Shown here piece after piece: positions 26,401-36,508 of a stretch of DNA of 64,000 bases; position 1 is the stretch's first letter, and every line of letters starts with the position of its first letter. The stretch comes from Betaproteobacteria bacterium. Lineage in GTDB: Bacteria > Pseudomonadota > Gammaproteobacteria > Burkholderiales > Casimicrobiaceae. Both the position numbers and the translations under genes were made by a program. Location of the stretch: positions 48,625-112,624 of the forward strand of contig JACPUX010000070.1 in NCBI GenBank assembly GCA_016192065.1. The letters run 5' to 3'. The notes beneath the pieces were generated by a model. The model searched no databases. It had not been told where the DNA came from and was given only the letters and a program-made list of their open reading frames with translations.

Positions 26401-26867
26401 TGACGATCGCCGATACCTTGGTGCGCAATTCCGGGAACTATGGCGCCGCCCTCATCAATGGCGTTTCGGCGAACATCACCCAGACGAAGTTTCTGGGTCA
26501 CTCCCTGGCCGGTATTTTGATCGGCGGCGACACCGGAAGCACCGCGACCAAGGCATCGATCAGCAACACCGTGATCAACGGCAGTGGCGCGGGTACGGGC
26601 ATCGCCGTGCAGTCTTTGCACTCGAGCGCGACGGTTGCGGTCGGCGTGAACCGAAGCACGGTTTCTGGGAATTTGGTTGGCGTGGAGGCCAGTTCGAGTG
26701 GCGGCGCAACCGCCAGTTTGAGTTTGAGCCGCAGCAGAATCAGCGGCAACGACACCGGCCTAAAACAATCGGGTAGCGGTTCCGTGCTGCGTTCTCGCGG
26801 CAACAACACCGTGAGCGGAAACAACATAGCGACGAGCGGAACGATTACGCCGCTCGCGCCGCGGTAA
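23451..26867 (+). CDS. Large secreted RCC1-repeat protein with Fn3-like and right-handed beta-helix domains
   Basis: 1138 residues. A signal peptide (hydrophobic core LLLLLVLVWLPSLALAQ) ends near residue 45. Residues 50-765 carry about 15 RCC1-type units of 45-50 residues, each with the pattern CALLxGGxVKCWGxNxxGQLG, so this is a beta-propeller, possibly two. Residues 770-850 resemble an Fn3 module (YRATCSPGSATATGS, SYTCTVAAHNAAG). Residues 855-1138 read like a parallel beta-helix of the pectate-lyase type (AASVTLSGGEVIALDSGEYG, ISNTVINGSGAG, SLSRSRISGNDTG). The Cys pairs in each RCC1 unit could be disulfides. The architecture suggests a surface or extracellular adhesin or binding protein; no enzymatic residues were identified. 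Confidence 0.85.
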   Translation: MDVVQLLKRAGWLVPRARVLPKCVARLRGLLLLLVLVWLPSLALAQSAPLTGVLEVHSGSRFSCARLSGGTVSCWGTNWYGQLGDGSTTSHDAPSAIAGLSGVAALALGDSHACALMVAGTVKCWGNNGDGQLGDGTTLNRSTPVDVPGLGGVAALSLGSAHSCALLAAGGVMCWGQNGGGQLGDNTYIPHSSPAPVPGVSGATAIAAGEYFTCALVAGGAAKCWGTNWVGQLGDNTTSSRPYAGDVTGLSGATALVAGSNHACVLLSGGTVQCWGDNGSGQIGDGTNTNRLIPTSVSGLSGATGLDAGSDFSCAVAAGGALKCWGRNDYGQLGDWTTTNRSTPVDVPNLTGVTMAGLGANHSCVRLNSGQAQCWGGDDSQQLGNGAFGSFYSTSTPLPVLGLSAVSSLAVGSSHVCARKDSGTLLCWGYNGDGQAGTGGGWQIDIATAVPGLTDITQITAGGNHTCARSATGALYCWGDNYSGQIGVEPTWSDYYVPTLVPGAGWASQVAAGSQFTCAITALGATKCWGSNSAGQLGNGNNYNQSSPVDVSGLYGATFVAAGAYHTCALLPGGFAKCWGRNGAGELGNGSSGGDRNVPVDVSGLSGAAQIVLGGHHSCALMASGGVKCWGDNYEGQLGLGYSSYSPVTWPIDVPGLSGVVAVVTGGAHTCALLSGGTIKCWGNNYSGQLGNGSYNDSPSPVDVVGITGATAIAAGGANTCAVVAGGEVKCWGNNYYGQLGLGVTSSRAFTPQTVISAIPDAPNIGPTDGANGVGKVRFTPPSYQGSQLIDTYRATCSPGSATATGSASPISVSGLGTSVSYTCTVAAHNAAGWSTESSPSNAFTPIYKNQRVFVSAASGNDANTVSVCAANSPCRSFGAAASVTLSGGEVIALDSGEYGPLTLIDSIAFIAAPGIQASITASSGAAVLIDEEDIAVALRGLSIVGAGGSLGVGMYGAGRLSIERCQIHGFTDVGILVDAPAQVTIADTLVRNSGNYGAALINGVSANITQTKFLGHSLAGILIGGDTGSTATKASISNTVINGSGAGTGIAVQSLHSSATVAVGVNRSTVSGNLVGVEASSSGGATASLSLSRSRISGNDTGLKQSGSGSVLRSRGNNTVSGNNIATSGTITPLAPR

Positions 26868-27033
26868 GGCCTATCGGCGGTGGCGAGTTGGGGGAAAGTC
26901 CATTGGCTTCCTACCCACGCCGCTGGCCGCCGATTCAGCACATTCCGGTCAGCGCTGACCCACGCGTGCGGACTGCTGGGATATCAAGCCAACCCGAATC
27001 ATCCACCGCCCGCAAAAGGCAAGCACGGGCAAT

Positions 27034-27681
27034 TCACGCCCTCGCCCCAAATCGAGTTACCGGCGCCTCGCTCGCCACGCTGTCTGCTTCCCGGCGTGGC
27101 GCACCGAGGGTGGTTTCCAGCGGTAGCACGCCGGCCCAAACCGGCCAGGCCAAATCCGCCTCATCGTCCTTGGCGCCCCAGTTGCGCACTTTGGCTGACG
27201 CTTCGGTCAGGGGAATGCGCAGCACCGTAGTGGCCTTGAGCTCCTTGTCGCTGATCGGACGCAGGGTGTCCCAGCGACCCGGGAACAGGCCTTCGACAAA
27301 AGCTTGCAGGCTGCGGCGCTTGATTTGCTCATCGATCACGGCCTCGAAGCGGCCATAGATCACCACCGAGCGGTAATTCATCGAGTGATGCATGGCCGAG
27401 CGCGCCGCCACCAGGCCATCGGCGAGTGCGATGGTGATACAGGCTTCGCCCTCGACCAGGGCCTTGAGCATGCGCGAGGCCTTGGCGCCGTGTATGTACA
27501 GGTGTTCGCCTTCGCGCCAATGGCTGGTGGGAATGGCGTGCACCGCGCCGTCGATCTGAAAAGCCACGGTACAGATCATGCCCGCATCGACGATGGCGTT
27601 GATCGCGGCAGCGTCGTAGTGAGCACGTTCCGGCCGGCGGCGCACGCGAGTGCGTGGGGATGGGGAGGCAGAGGCAGACAT
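27034..27681 (-). CDS. Pyridoxamine 5'-phosphate oxidase-family flavoprotein (PPOX/FMN-binding)
   Basis: 215 residues. The split-barrel FMN-binding fold is indicated by MICTVAFQIDGAVHAIPTSHWREGEHLYIHG, ASRMLKALVEGEACITIAL and RSAMHHSMNYRSVVIYGRFE, the pattern of the pyridoxamine 5'-phosphate oxidase-like Pyridox_ox_2 group. A C-terminal ETTLGAPRREADSV tail follows. The start at 27681 is chosen because a Ser/Arg-rich lead and the fold begin there. It is divergent from a MocR-type PLP-dependent regulator 94 bp away, a classic arrangement in which the regulator controls the flavoprotein. The substrate is unknown; many family members act on B6 vitamers, others on haem or F420-like cofactors. Confidence 0.86.
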   Translation of the reverse strand: MSASASPSPRTRVRRRPERAHYDAAAINAIVDAGMICTVAFQIDGAVHAIPTSHWREGEHLYIHGAKASRMLKALVEGEACITIALADGLVAARSAMHHSMNYRSVVIYGRFEAVIDEQIKRRSLQAFVEGLFPGRWDTLRPISDKELKATTVLRIPLTEASAKVRNWGAKDDEADLAWPVWAGVLPLETTLGAPRREADSVASEAPVTRFGARA

Positions 27682-27728
27682 GGTGGCAGGCCCGAAAGCA
27701 GGAAGGAGTGCGCAATAGTACGCAAGTG

Positions 27729-27750
27729 GTGGTACCTTTCGTAGTGCCAC
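27729..27750. promoter_or_regulatory. Inverted repeat in the PPOX/MocR divergent gap, possible MocR operator
   Basis: GTGGTAC (27729-27735) and GTGCCAC (27744-27750) form imperfect inverted arms separated by 8 bp. They lie between the two divergent starts (27681 and 27776), near a possible minus-strand -10 (TACTAT). Pattern-based only. Confidence 0.35.
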
Positions 27751-27775
27751 GCTTTGCCATTTCTCTGGAGCCACG

Positions 27776-29233
27776 ATGGAGCTCGACTGGCTGCTCGCCC
27801 CGCCCCTGCCCGCCGCTTTGCCGCGCCAGCGCGTAATCTATCACCGCCTGCGCGAAGCCATTCTTGCGGGGCGACTGGCGCCCGGTACGCGTCTGCCTGC
27901 CAGCCGCAGCCTGGCCGCGACGCTGAACATCGCCCGCAACACCGTGCTCTTCGCCTACGAGCAACTCATGGCCGAAGGCTGCCTGGTCGGCAATCGGCAA
28001 GGCACACGCGTGGCGGCACTCCCCCTGCACCCGGCAATACGCTCGCGCCTGGCAGATGCCCGCGGCACGTCGCTGCAACTGTCGGCCCGCGCGCAGGGCG
28101 CGCTGCGGCCCGACCCCACGACCGAAGGCGCAACCCTGGCTTTTGCGCCCGGCGTGCCCGATTATGGCGCTTTTCCTTTTCGCAGTTGGCGTGCCTGCCT
28201 GGCGCGCGCCTGGTCCGATGCAAGCTCCAGTCAGCTCGGTTATGCCGCCCTAGGTGGCGACCCGGCGCTGCGCGAAGCGCTGGCCGTCCACCTCACCACG
28301 GTTCGCGGCCTCGCGGTGCAAGCGACACAAATCGTCATCACCAGCGGAACCCAGGCCGCCCTCGACCTTTGCTCGCGGTTTCTGGCCGACGACGGCGACA
28401 TCATTTGGGCGGAGAACCCCGGCTATCGCTCGGCCCGCATTGCCTTTCAACTTGCCGGGCTGCGCATTCATGACCTACCGGTCGACGCGGAAGGGCTGGC
28501 TCCAAGCATGGATGATTGGCGCAAACACCCACCGCGGCTCATCATGGTCACGCCATCGCACCAATACCCCACCGGGCGCGTGATGTCGCTTTCGCGGCGC
28601 CTTGCGCTCATCGAATGCGCGCGGCAAAGCGGCACCTGGATCATCGAAGACGACTACGACAGCGAATTTCGCCGCGGCGGCCCGGCACCGCCCGCGCTCT
28701 TCGGCTTGCAGCCCGAGGTCCCCGTGGTGTACGTCGGTACCTTCAGCAAAACGCTTTTCCCCGGCCTACGCCTAGGTTACCTGGTGCTGCCGCAGGCCAT
28801 CGCCGCCGACTTTGCCCGCGCCGCCGCCGAAGCCACGCGCCCGGGCCAGGGCATCGAACAGCGTGCCCTGGCCGACTTCATCCAGCGCGGCCATTACACC
28901 ACCCACCTGCGCCGTATGCGCAGCCGCTATGCCGCGCGGCAGGCGGCGTTGCGCGCCGCGCTCCACGCCACTTTCGGCGCGCGCTTCCAGCTCACCGGTG
29001 GCGAGGCCGGCCTGCATCTGGTGCTTTGGCTGCCGCAGCGCCTGCGCGACACCCTAGTCGCCGCGCGTGCGGCCCAGATGGGGCTGGGTGTGCGCCCCTT
29101 ACGCCACTACACCAAGCCCCCCTTGCGCTGCAATGGACTGGTCTTGGGCTATGGCAATCTGCAAGAAGCAAACATTCCCGAGTGCGTGCGGCGTCTGGCG
29201 GTGGCGATCGACGATCACCGTTGCAAGCCATGA
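27776..29233 (+). CDS. MocR-family transcriptional regulator (GntR HTH fused to class I aminotransferase)
   Basis: 485 residues. The N-terminal winged helix (RQRVIYHRLREAILAGRLAPGTRLPASRSLAATLNIARNTV region, residues 15-75) is GntR-type. Residues 120-480 form an aminotransferase-like domain with TSGTQAALDLCSRFL, EDDYDSEFR (cofactor-binding Asp) and the PLP lysine in VYVGTFSKTLFPGLRLGYLVLP. MocR/PdxR proteins bind PLP or substrate adducts and usually control B6 or GABA metabolism genes. It is divergent from the PPOX-family gene, its likely target, with a candidate operator at 27729-27750. Confidence 0.93.
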   Translation: MELDWLLAPPLPAALPRQRVIYHRLREAILAGRLAPGTRLPASRSLAATLNIARNTVLFAYEQLMAEGCLVGNRQGTRVAALPLHPAIRSRLADARGTSLQLSARAQGALRPDPTTEGATLAFAPGVPDYGAFPFRSWRACLARAWSDASSSQLGYAALGGDPALREALAVHLTTVRGLAVQATQIVITSGTQAALDLCSRFLADDGDIIWAENPGYRSARIAFQLAGLRIHDLPVDAEGLAPSMDDWRKHPPRLIMVTPSHQYPTGRVMSLSRRLALIECARQSGTWIIEDDYDSEFRRGGPAPPALFGLQPEVPVVYVGTFSKTLFPGLRLGYLVLPQAIAADFARAAAEATRPGQGIEQRALADFIQRGHYTTHLRRMRSRYAARQAALRAALHATFGARFQLTGGEAGLHLVLWLPQRLRDTLVAARAAQMGLGVRPLRHYTKPPLRCNGLVLGYGNLQEANIPECVRRLAVAIDDHRCKP

Positions 29234-29350
29234 GTTCATCAGTCAAAGCGCTGCGCTTCTGCCCCCCAACCGAAACCGCGAGTCTGCTATCTTGAGCCGA
29301 TCGACAACGCTTCGAGTTCCACCCATAGAGTCCAAAGCGCTTCCCGGACA

Positions 29351-30355
29351 ATGAAACTCCCTCACTCAAGTGCCGCGCCGCGACCAACCGGATTGTGGGT
29401 CGGCGACGCCCTCACCGCACACCGCATGCCGGGCAATCATCCGAACAGCATCGATCGCCAGACCGCGTTCCTGGACGAGGCTCGGCGCGCGGGGCTGCTG
29501 GACCAGGTCCGCCTGGGCACACCCAGGCTGGCAACGCGCGAGGAGCTTAGGCGTTTTCACGACGCGGCGCATGTCTCGTGGGTGGAGCTCTGCTCGCGCA
29601 CGGGCAGCGGCCATGTCGACGATGAAGATACGCCGGCCTATCCAGGCGTGTTCGAAGCCGCGGCGACACGCGTAGGCACCGCCCTGGACGCACTGGAGCA
29701 ACTCATGGGCGGGCACGCCGGCCGCAGCTTTCAGCCGGTGGGCGGCATGCACCACGGCAGGCGCCACCGGGGCGCGGGGTTCTGCCCCTTCAACGACATC
29801 GGCGTCGTGATCGAGACGTTGCGCACTCGCCACCAGCTCCGCCGCGTCGCCTACATCGACATCGACGCCCACCAAGGCGACGGCGTATACGACTCCTACG
29901 CTGGAGACCCCGATCTAATCATCGCCGACATCCACCAGGACGGACGGACGCTGTACCCGGGCACTGGCCACGCGGATGAAACCGGCATCGGCGCGGCGAT
30001 GGGCACCAAACTCAACCTGCCGCTGGCACCCGGCGCTAGCGACGAAAATTTCTTCTCCGCCTGGGCGCGCGCGCAAGCGCATCTTGAACGATTCCAGCCG
30101 GAATTTTTCATCTTCCAGTGCGGGGCCGACAGCCTGGCCGGCGATCCGCTCGCCGACTTGCGCCTCAGCTCAGCCTCCCACGCGCACGCGACGCGCGGGC
30201 TGCTTGCCCTGGCGGAGCGCTACGCAAAGGGACGCCTGATGGTCTTCGGCGGCGGCGGCTACCTTGCCGCTAACGTCGCCAGCGCCTGGACGGCCGTGCT
30301 GCGGGAACTGACGGGCAAGGCGGCGCACCAAGCCGTACCCGGCTCGATCAAATAA
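29351..30355 (+). CDS. Histone deacetylase-like amidohydrolase (class II HDAC / acetylpolyamine type)
   Basis: 334 residues. Zn-ligand and catalytic motifs of the arginase/deacetylase fold are present: GGMHHGRRHRGAGFCPFND (tandem His), YIDIDAHQGDG (metal Asp and His), FQCGADSLAGDPLADLRLS (metal Asp) and FGGGGYLAANVA (Tyr). Bacterial members deacetylate polyamines, acetoin-like or small acetamides, or acetylated proteins; the substrate is not clear here. It is a single gene. The start at 29351 has no strong ribosome-binding site. Confidence 0.9.
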   Translation: MKLPHSSAAPRPTGLWVGDALTAHRMPGNHPNSIDRQTAFLDEARRAGLLDQVRLGTPRLATREELRRFHDAAHVSWVELCSRTGSGHVDDEDTPAYPGVFEAAATRVGTALDALEQLMGGHAGRSFQPVGGMHHGRRHRGAGFCPFNDIGVVIETLRTRHQLRRVAYIDIDAHQGDGVYDSYAGDPDLIIADIHQDGRTLYPGTGHADETGIGAAMGTKLNLPLAPGASDENFFSAWARAQAHLERFQPEFFIFQCGADSLAGDPLADLRLSSASHAHATRGLLALAERYAKGRLMVFGGGGYLAANVASAWTAVLRELTGKAAHQAVPGSIK

Positions 30356-30442
30356 GCCACCAATGAGCAGTGACGGCCACGAAAAGTAATACCGGGACGG
30401 ACTGATCCCCGCGCTCTTTCTTTGGGGCGGCTCGCAGAACCG

Positions 30443-31879
30443 CTAGGTCGTATCGGCAGGCCGATCGGCCGACGCCGCGACTGTTGCCTTGCCCCTGCCT
30501 GAGCGCTTGCTGGCATATAGCGCCTGATCGGCCCTTTCGATCAGGGCCGGCAAGGCCTCGGTGGCATCGCCCTGGAAGACGGCGATGCCGATGCTGAGGC
30601 CCACGAGCACATATTCGCCATTGTCTAGTCTGATCGGAGCCCCTATGTCCCGTAGGACGCGGTGAGCGACCTCCAGAGCAGCCTGCGGCGAGGCCACTGC
30701 ATTGAGCACCAGGCCGAACTCGTCGCCCCCAAGCCGCGCGGCCGTGTCGTTGGCACGCGCGAGTTCCGCCAGGCGCCGGCCCACATGCATCAGCACCTGG
30801 TCGCCGCAGCCATGGCCCTTGCTGTCGTTGATTGCCTTGAAGCCGTCCAGGTCCACCAGCAAAAGCGCACCGGCCCGGCGGTCGCGGTGGGCGGCCAAAA
30901 CGGCCTGAGACAGGCGGTCCTCAAACAGGCGGCGGTTGGGCAGGCCGGTGAGTCGGTCATGGCTGGCCAGCGCCAGCACCTGCTGGTGGGCCCGTACCAG
31001 CCACGCGCTGAGCACGCCCAGCAGCAGCGCGAACACATACGCTAGCGTCACCACCAGGGCGGGGGCACTGCCAGCGGCCTTCCAGCCGACCACCGGTACC
31101 GCGCCCAGTGTCCAGTTCCCGCCGCCAGGTAGGGGCACGTCGAGTGTGACCGGCTTTTCGTCGAACAGGCCGGCGCGGCCGATGAAAACTGCCCCTTGGG
31201 CACCCATGGCATCGAGGCCGCGCGCGGCGACCTGAAAACCCATCTGTTCGACGTTGAGTCCCACCTCGGCAAACAGTGCGTCAGCGTTCACGGTCAGCGA
31301 GACAATGCCCCAGTAGCGCGGCTCGGCCATGGCGGGACTGCCAGGTGGCTTGGACAAGAACACCGGCGTGCGGCTCACGATGCCAAGGCCGCCCTGCACC
31401 AGCGGAATGGGACCGGCCACCACCGTGCGGCGCGTCTGGATGGAACGCTCCACGGCCCCGCGCTGTTGCGGGTTGTCCAGGTAGCGCAGGCCGAGGGCTT
31501 TTTCATTGCCCAGGCGCGGATAAATGTCGCTGATGACGTTGTCCGGCGCTAACGCCAGGTTGCGAATGTTGACCCGGCTCTCCAACAGGCGCCCCACCAC
31601 CGAGGCAAATATCTCTGGCGACATGTAGCCCTGCGCCGATACGAAAGCGGCCACCGTCTCGGGCACGGAGAGCGTGCTCTGCAACTGGCGGTCCAGCCGA
31701 TCGCGGATTTGCAGCAAATGGCTTTGCGCCTGCGCCGCGATCTCGGTGCGCGCCTTGGTATGCGAAACGTCGATCACCAACCAGGCCAGCAGAAAAGCCA
31801 GCGCACCGCTGCACAAACCCACCAACAGGGGCAGAGAGCGGTTCTGGAGCCAGCGGACCGGCAAGTGGGTGGATGGCAT
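30443..31879 (-). CDS. Membrane-bound CHASE-GGDEF diguanylate cyclase
   Basis: 478 residues. One N-terminal membrane helix (residues 15-38) is followed by a CHASE-type extracellular sensor (about 45-275: ETVAAFVSAQGYMSPE, RYLDNPQQRGAVERS and PRYWGIVSLTVNAD). A second helix follows (about 285-305), then a GGDEF domain (about 330-470). The active site ARLGGDEFGLVL is intact, and an allosteric I-site RAND lies five residues before it, so product feedback inhibition is expected. There is no EAL domain. It synthesises cyclic di-GMP in response to a periplasmic ligand, possibly a cytokinin-like or other small molecule as in CHASE proteins. It is an isolated gene facing a sparse region. Confidence 0.92.
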   Translation of the reverse strand: MPSTHLPVRWLQNRSLPLLVGLCSGALAFLLAWLVIDVSHTKARTEIAAQAQSHLLQIRDRLDRQLQSTLSVPETVAAFVSAQGYMSPEIFASVVGRLLESRVNIRNLALAPDNVISDIYPRLGNEKALGLRYLDNPQQRGAVERSIQTRRTVVAGPIPLVQGGLGIVSRTPVFLSKPPGSPAMAEPRYWGIVSLTVNADALFAEVGLNVEQMGFQVAARGLDAMGAQGAVFIGRAGLFDEKPVTLDVPLPGGGNWTLGAVPVVGWKAAGSAPALVVTLAYVFALLLGVLSAWLVRAHQQVLALASHDRLTGLPNRRLFEDRLSQAVLAAHRDRRAGALLLVDLDGFKAINDSKGHGCGDQVLMHVGRRLAELARANDTAARLGGDEFGLVLNAVASPQAALEVAHRVLRDIGAPIRLDNGEYVLVGLSIGIAVFQGDATEALPALIERADQALYASKRSGRGKATVAASADRPADTT

Positions 31880-32334
31880 CGGGACTCAGAAAAAGGGAGC
31901 TATCGCACGACGCTTGCCGGGTTCATTCGGGTAAAGCGCCACGGAGGTCATCAAGGTTTGCCCGGTACGCCTGTGTTCGGAACTAGGTCCGGCAGACGGC
32001 GCGCCTCTGCGCATCGTTCCTTCCAAGCCGAGTATATACCCGATGCGAGGCCACCAAAAAGCTGCCCCCGCCCCAGTGCGATGATCAAACGAGCAATGCG
32101 CTGCACCTTCTTCGGCGTCGGCGGCCGATGCAAATCGTTGGTGTTGGTCATCAGTACGCTGGCATATAGGGCGGACTGCTTTTGCCTGAGCGCCTCTGTC
32201 CGCCCATGCGGATCGACGCTTCACGTGGCGCCATTCAGCGGCATTAATCCTGCGTGCTCCAGGGCGCCAAACGAATTTGCAGCGCGTCCCGTGCCGCTTT
32301 CGGTTTGGGGCTTCACTCATTCCGTGACCGGCAC
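31880..32334. other. Intergenic region upstream of the diguanylate cyclase
   Basis: No clear gene. A 66-codon minus-strand frame (31951-32151, starting MTNTNDLHRPPTPKKVQRI) has protein-like composition but no ribosome-binding site or recognised family. The remainder is plain unassigned sequence, probably including the promoter of the diguanylate cyclase (start at 31879). Confidence 0.3.
31951..32151 (-). CDS. Possible small protein, 66 residues, unknown
   Basis: Starts MTNTNDLHRPPTPKKVQRIA and contains an amphipathic stretch (ARLIIALGRGQLFGGLASGI) and basic residues. There is no Shine-Dalgarno and no recognised family. It overlaps nothing convincing. Included as a low-confidence candidate only because composition differs from antisense noise. 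Confidence 0.25.
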   Translation of the reverse strand: MTNTNDLHRPPTPKKVQRIARLIIALGRGQLFGGLASGIYSAWKERCAEARRLPDLVPNTGVPGKP

Positions 32335-32424
32335 ATGAAGATGGAATATCCGATCGCCATTGAACCGGGCAGCGACCCGCCCACGGACGGGGTGTTGTGC
32401 CCGGACCTTGGCGGACAGAAACCT
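32335..32424 (+). pseudogene. HicB-like antitoxin remnant
   Basis: The translation MKMEYPIAIEPGSDPPTDGV then LCPDLGG closely resembles the N-terminus of HicB antitoxins (M-K-Y-P-I-A-I-E-P-G... G-V-PDLPG-C). After PDLGG the frame loses similarity, and no HicA toxin or HTH partner is present. A decayed toxin-antitoxin remnant is the simplest reading. Only about 28 residues support it. Confidence 0.45.
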
Positions 32425-32604
32425 GGAGAGTCAGATCACGAGTCCTGCGTCGCTACGAGCTTTCCCGACCGTCCGCGCGCTCCTGGGGGTCGACTCCAGC
32501 GACAGGCGCCGCGCAAGACGCAGTGGCCAAGCCTCCTGATCTGCTCCGCCTTTTCCGCGATCCACTCTTCCGCCAGTTGCCGCCCGACGCCTTTCTCAGA
32601 CTGG

Positions 32605-33600
32605 TCAACAGACGCGAGCAAGTTGTGCGGCCAAGGTCTGCTCATTGGCGAAAGTCAGGTCGTACATGGTGCTCAGGCCTTTGGCGTGCTCATCGCTTAG
32701 CCCGGCGACGCACATGATGAAGCTGTTGCTGCTGATTCCAAGACGCTTGCGCAGGGTCACGGCCCTCTCGATATCCTGGCGGAATTCGCCGGACTTGCAT
32801 TCGATGCAGATCGGTTGCTTGCCGTCGATCAACATAAACACATCGAGTTCATAACTATCGTTGTTCTGAAGCGTGATCTTTAGGCTGCGTGCGCAGGAAA
32901 AGCGCTTCTTGCGCTCTTTCGTGTATTGCATGCAACTCATCAGCGCATACCATTCCAGCCATTCGCCATTGAAGAAAGTCCGAATCGCGGGCGCCGTTTG
33001 CAAGATCAGCCGGACGTTGTTTTCCTGCCGGTTGTGGAAACACTTGGCAACGAAAGAGAAGTCATACAGCCGCTGGCAAAATGCCGAAATGTCGCTTGCA
33101 TCTTCCGCCGATTTCTTCTCCAGATGAATCGTGGTGCTTGCATATTCCTTCTGTTGCGCCCAGCGGATGCGTTCCAGCACATCTTTGAGTACCGGCAGAT
33201 TGCCGCCGATACTGAGTGCAACTTCATCAAAGAAACCGGTGGTGTCAACGCCCCGCATATTCGCCTGAACCCGAATCTGCTTGGGCCTGAACCACTCGTA
33301 GATAGGCCCATGCTGCATTTCAGACGCAAAATAGTCGGTATTCAAAAGATCAATTTCGTCGAGAGACACCGATGCCTCGGTAGCAATCGCCGCGCCATTG
33401 CGGGCGCCGGTCGCATCGGCCTTCAAGCGGATGATTTCGCGCCGCGCCTCAAAATACTTGTCCAGCACTCTGCCGACGAAGTGGATCGTGGTGTAGACCG
33501 GCGCCATGCTGCCACACTGTGGACAGGCAAGGTTCGCCCCCACAAGGCCGTCCGGCTGTTCCTGAAGATGCGCGCATTTGCCGCAGCGAAAAATGGCCAT
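32605..33600 (-). CDS. Zinc-ribbon protein with C-terminal PD-(D/E)XK nuclease-like domain, orphan
   Basis: 331 residues. Residues 1-30 form a zinc ribbon: C6-G-K-C9 and C26-P-Q-C29. The C-terminal domain carries the nuclease-type motif E251-L-D253 followed 14 residues later by E267-C-K269 (YELDVFMLID and ICIECKSGEF), the core of PD-(D/E)XK nucleases and similar to the effector-type nuclease domain of DUF1887/Card1-like proteins. The middle region (80-240) is not recognised. There is no transposase, CRISPR array or restriction partner nearby. GC looks lower than in flanking genes and gaps flank it on both sides, so acquisition is likely. Role: possible defence or DNA/RNA-processing enzyme; this is inference. 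Confidence 0.65.
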   Translation of the reverse strand: MAIFRCGKCAHLQEQPDGLVGANLACPQCGSMAPVYTTIHFVGRVLDKYFEARREIIRLKADATGARNGAAIATEASVSLDEIDLLNTDYFASEMQHGPIYEWFRPKQIRVQANMRGVDTTGFFDEVALSIGGNLPVLKDVLERIRWAQQKEYASTTIHLEKKSAEDASDISAFCQRLYDFSFVAKCFHNRQENNVRLILQTAPAIRTFFNGEWLEWYALMSCMQYTKERKKRFSCARSLKITLQNNDSYELDVFMLIDGKQPICIECKSGEFRQDIERAVTLRKRLGISSNSFIMCVAGLSDEHAKGLSTMYDLTFANEQTLAAQLARVC

Positions 33601-34229
33601 GTCGAACTCAGCAGCTTAGTGGAGTCCGCGAATTGCGGCGCGAACAACCGGGTCGGGGTGTCAAATTGCAACGACCGCCATTTAAGGATGCCCTTGTGAA
33701 ACCGATCGCTCTCCAAAGGGCCCTGCGTAGGCATTCGCCTTCAGCCAGGTACTTGATTGCGCTTCCTTTCACGTTGCCGTTTTGTCTTGTACTGGTCACT
33801 CAGGAGCAATTCGTGCCGGGCCTGCATGATTCACTTGCTCGGTAGTTGCTTCGCTTGGCATGAGGCACCATCCTCCGTCAACTCGGCGCCATTTTCGCAT
33901 ACCATTTCAGTACCAGCGCCTGGGCCGGGCAAAGTAATTGGCGCCGCCACCCTTCCATGCTGATCATCGGCCTGGCGGAATCATAGCCTCTGTTTCCAGC
34001 CGCCGACAAGAATCTTCACCCCAACCCCCACCGCTTCCAATCGCGCCGCTAGGCCGCTCGCCAGCCAAACGCGCTGACCAAGCGAGCTTGAGCGGCCCCC
34101 TTCCACACGACACCTTGCGGGCTTCGGTATGGCACCACCGCAGGCTAGCGCACACGCCGCGGCTCGGTTCGTCTTCCTGGCCTCATGCAGGCACGGGCTT
34201 GGGCGCGTGCGCCTTGAACCCCTTTTCCT
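33601..34229. other. 629-bp intergenic region
   Basis: No gene I can support. Base composition is mixed, with AT-richer patches around 33730-33800. Short frames on both strands have no domain or ribosome-binding support. It may include the promoter of the nuclease-like gene (start 33600). The 3' end of the second S9 peptidase begins at 34230. Confidence 0.3.
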
Positions 34230-36230
<2,001 letters not shown>

Positions 36231-36261
36231 GTTCAAGCGCCACCTCAACGCGGGAAGTATC

Positions 36262-36287
36262 AAAAAAAACGCCGCCATTCTGGCGGT
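36262..36287 (-). terminator. Rho-independent terminator after the MaoC-like gene
   Basis: On the minus strand a 6-7 bp stem (CCGCCA / TGGCGG, loop of 3 nt) is followed by eight T. It lies about 220 bp downstream of the MaoC-like stop at 36509 and 32 bp upstream of the S9 start at 36230. The long run of T makes it a strong candidate. Confidence 0.7.
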
Positions 36288-36508
36288 CGGGCAATGTATG
36301 CCGCCTGGCGGCATCGCGTCAAGCACCGAGCGGGAAACTCCCGCGTGGCCTTCAGACCACCGTTTCGCGGGGGGGGCGCAGGCTCTCCAAGGCGGGTGCC
36401 CACTCAAAACCGCGAACCCATGCTCGCTAGCGATCAGGAAGACGCTCAGCGTGTTGGACGGCGTCTGCAGCGTGAGGAGCTACCTATGTAGCCGTTCTTG
36501 CTGCGACA

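Noticed and set aside
25158..26621. 487-codon open frame antisense to the RCC1 protein
   Set aside because: The opposite strand encodes clear RCC1 and beta-helix repeats; no domain in the antisense frame.
32605..33600. Type III CRISPR ancillary nuclease interpretation
   Set aside because: Only the PD-(D/E)XK part resembles Card1/DUF1887. There is no CARF domain, no cas gene and no array, so I keep it as an orphan nuclease.
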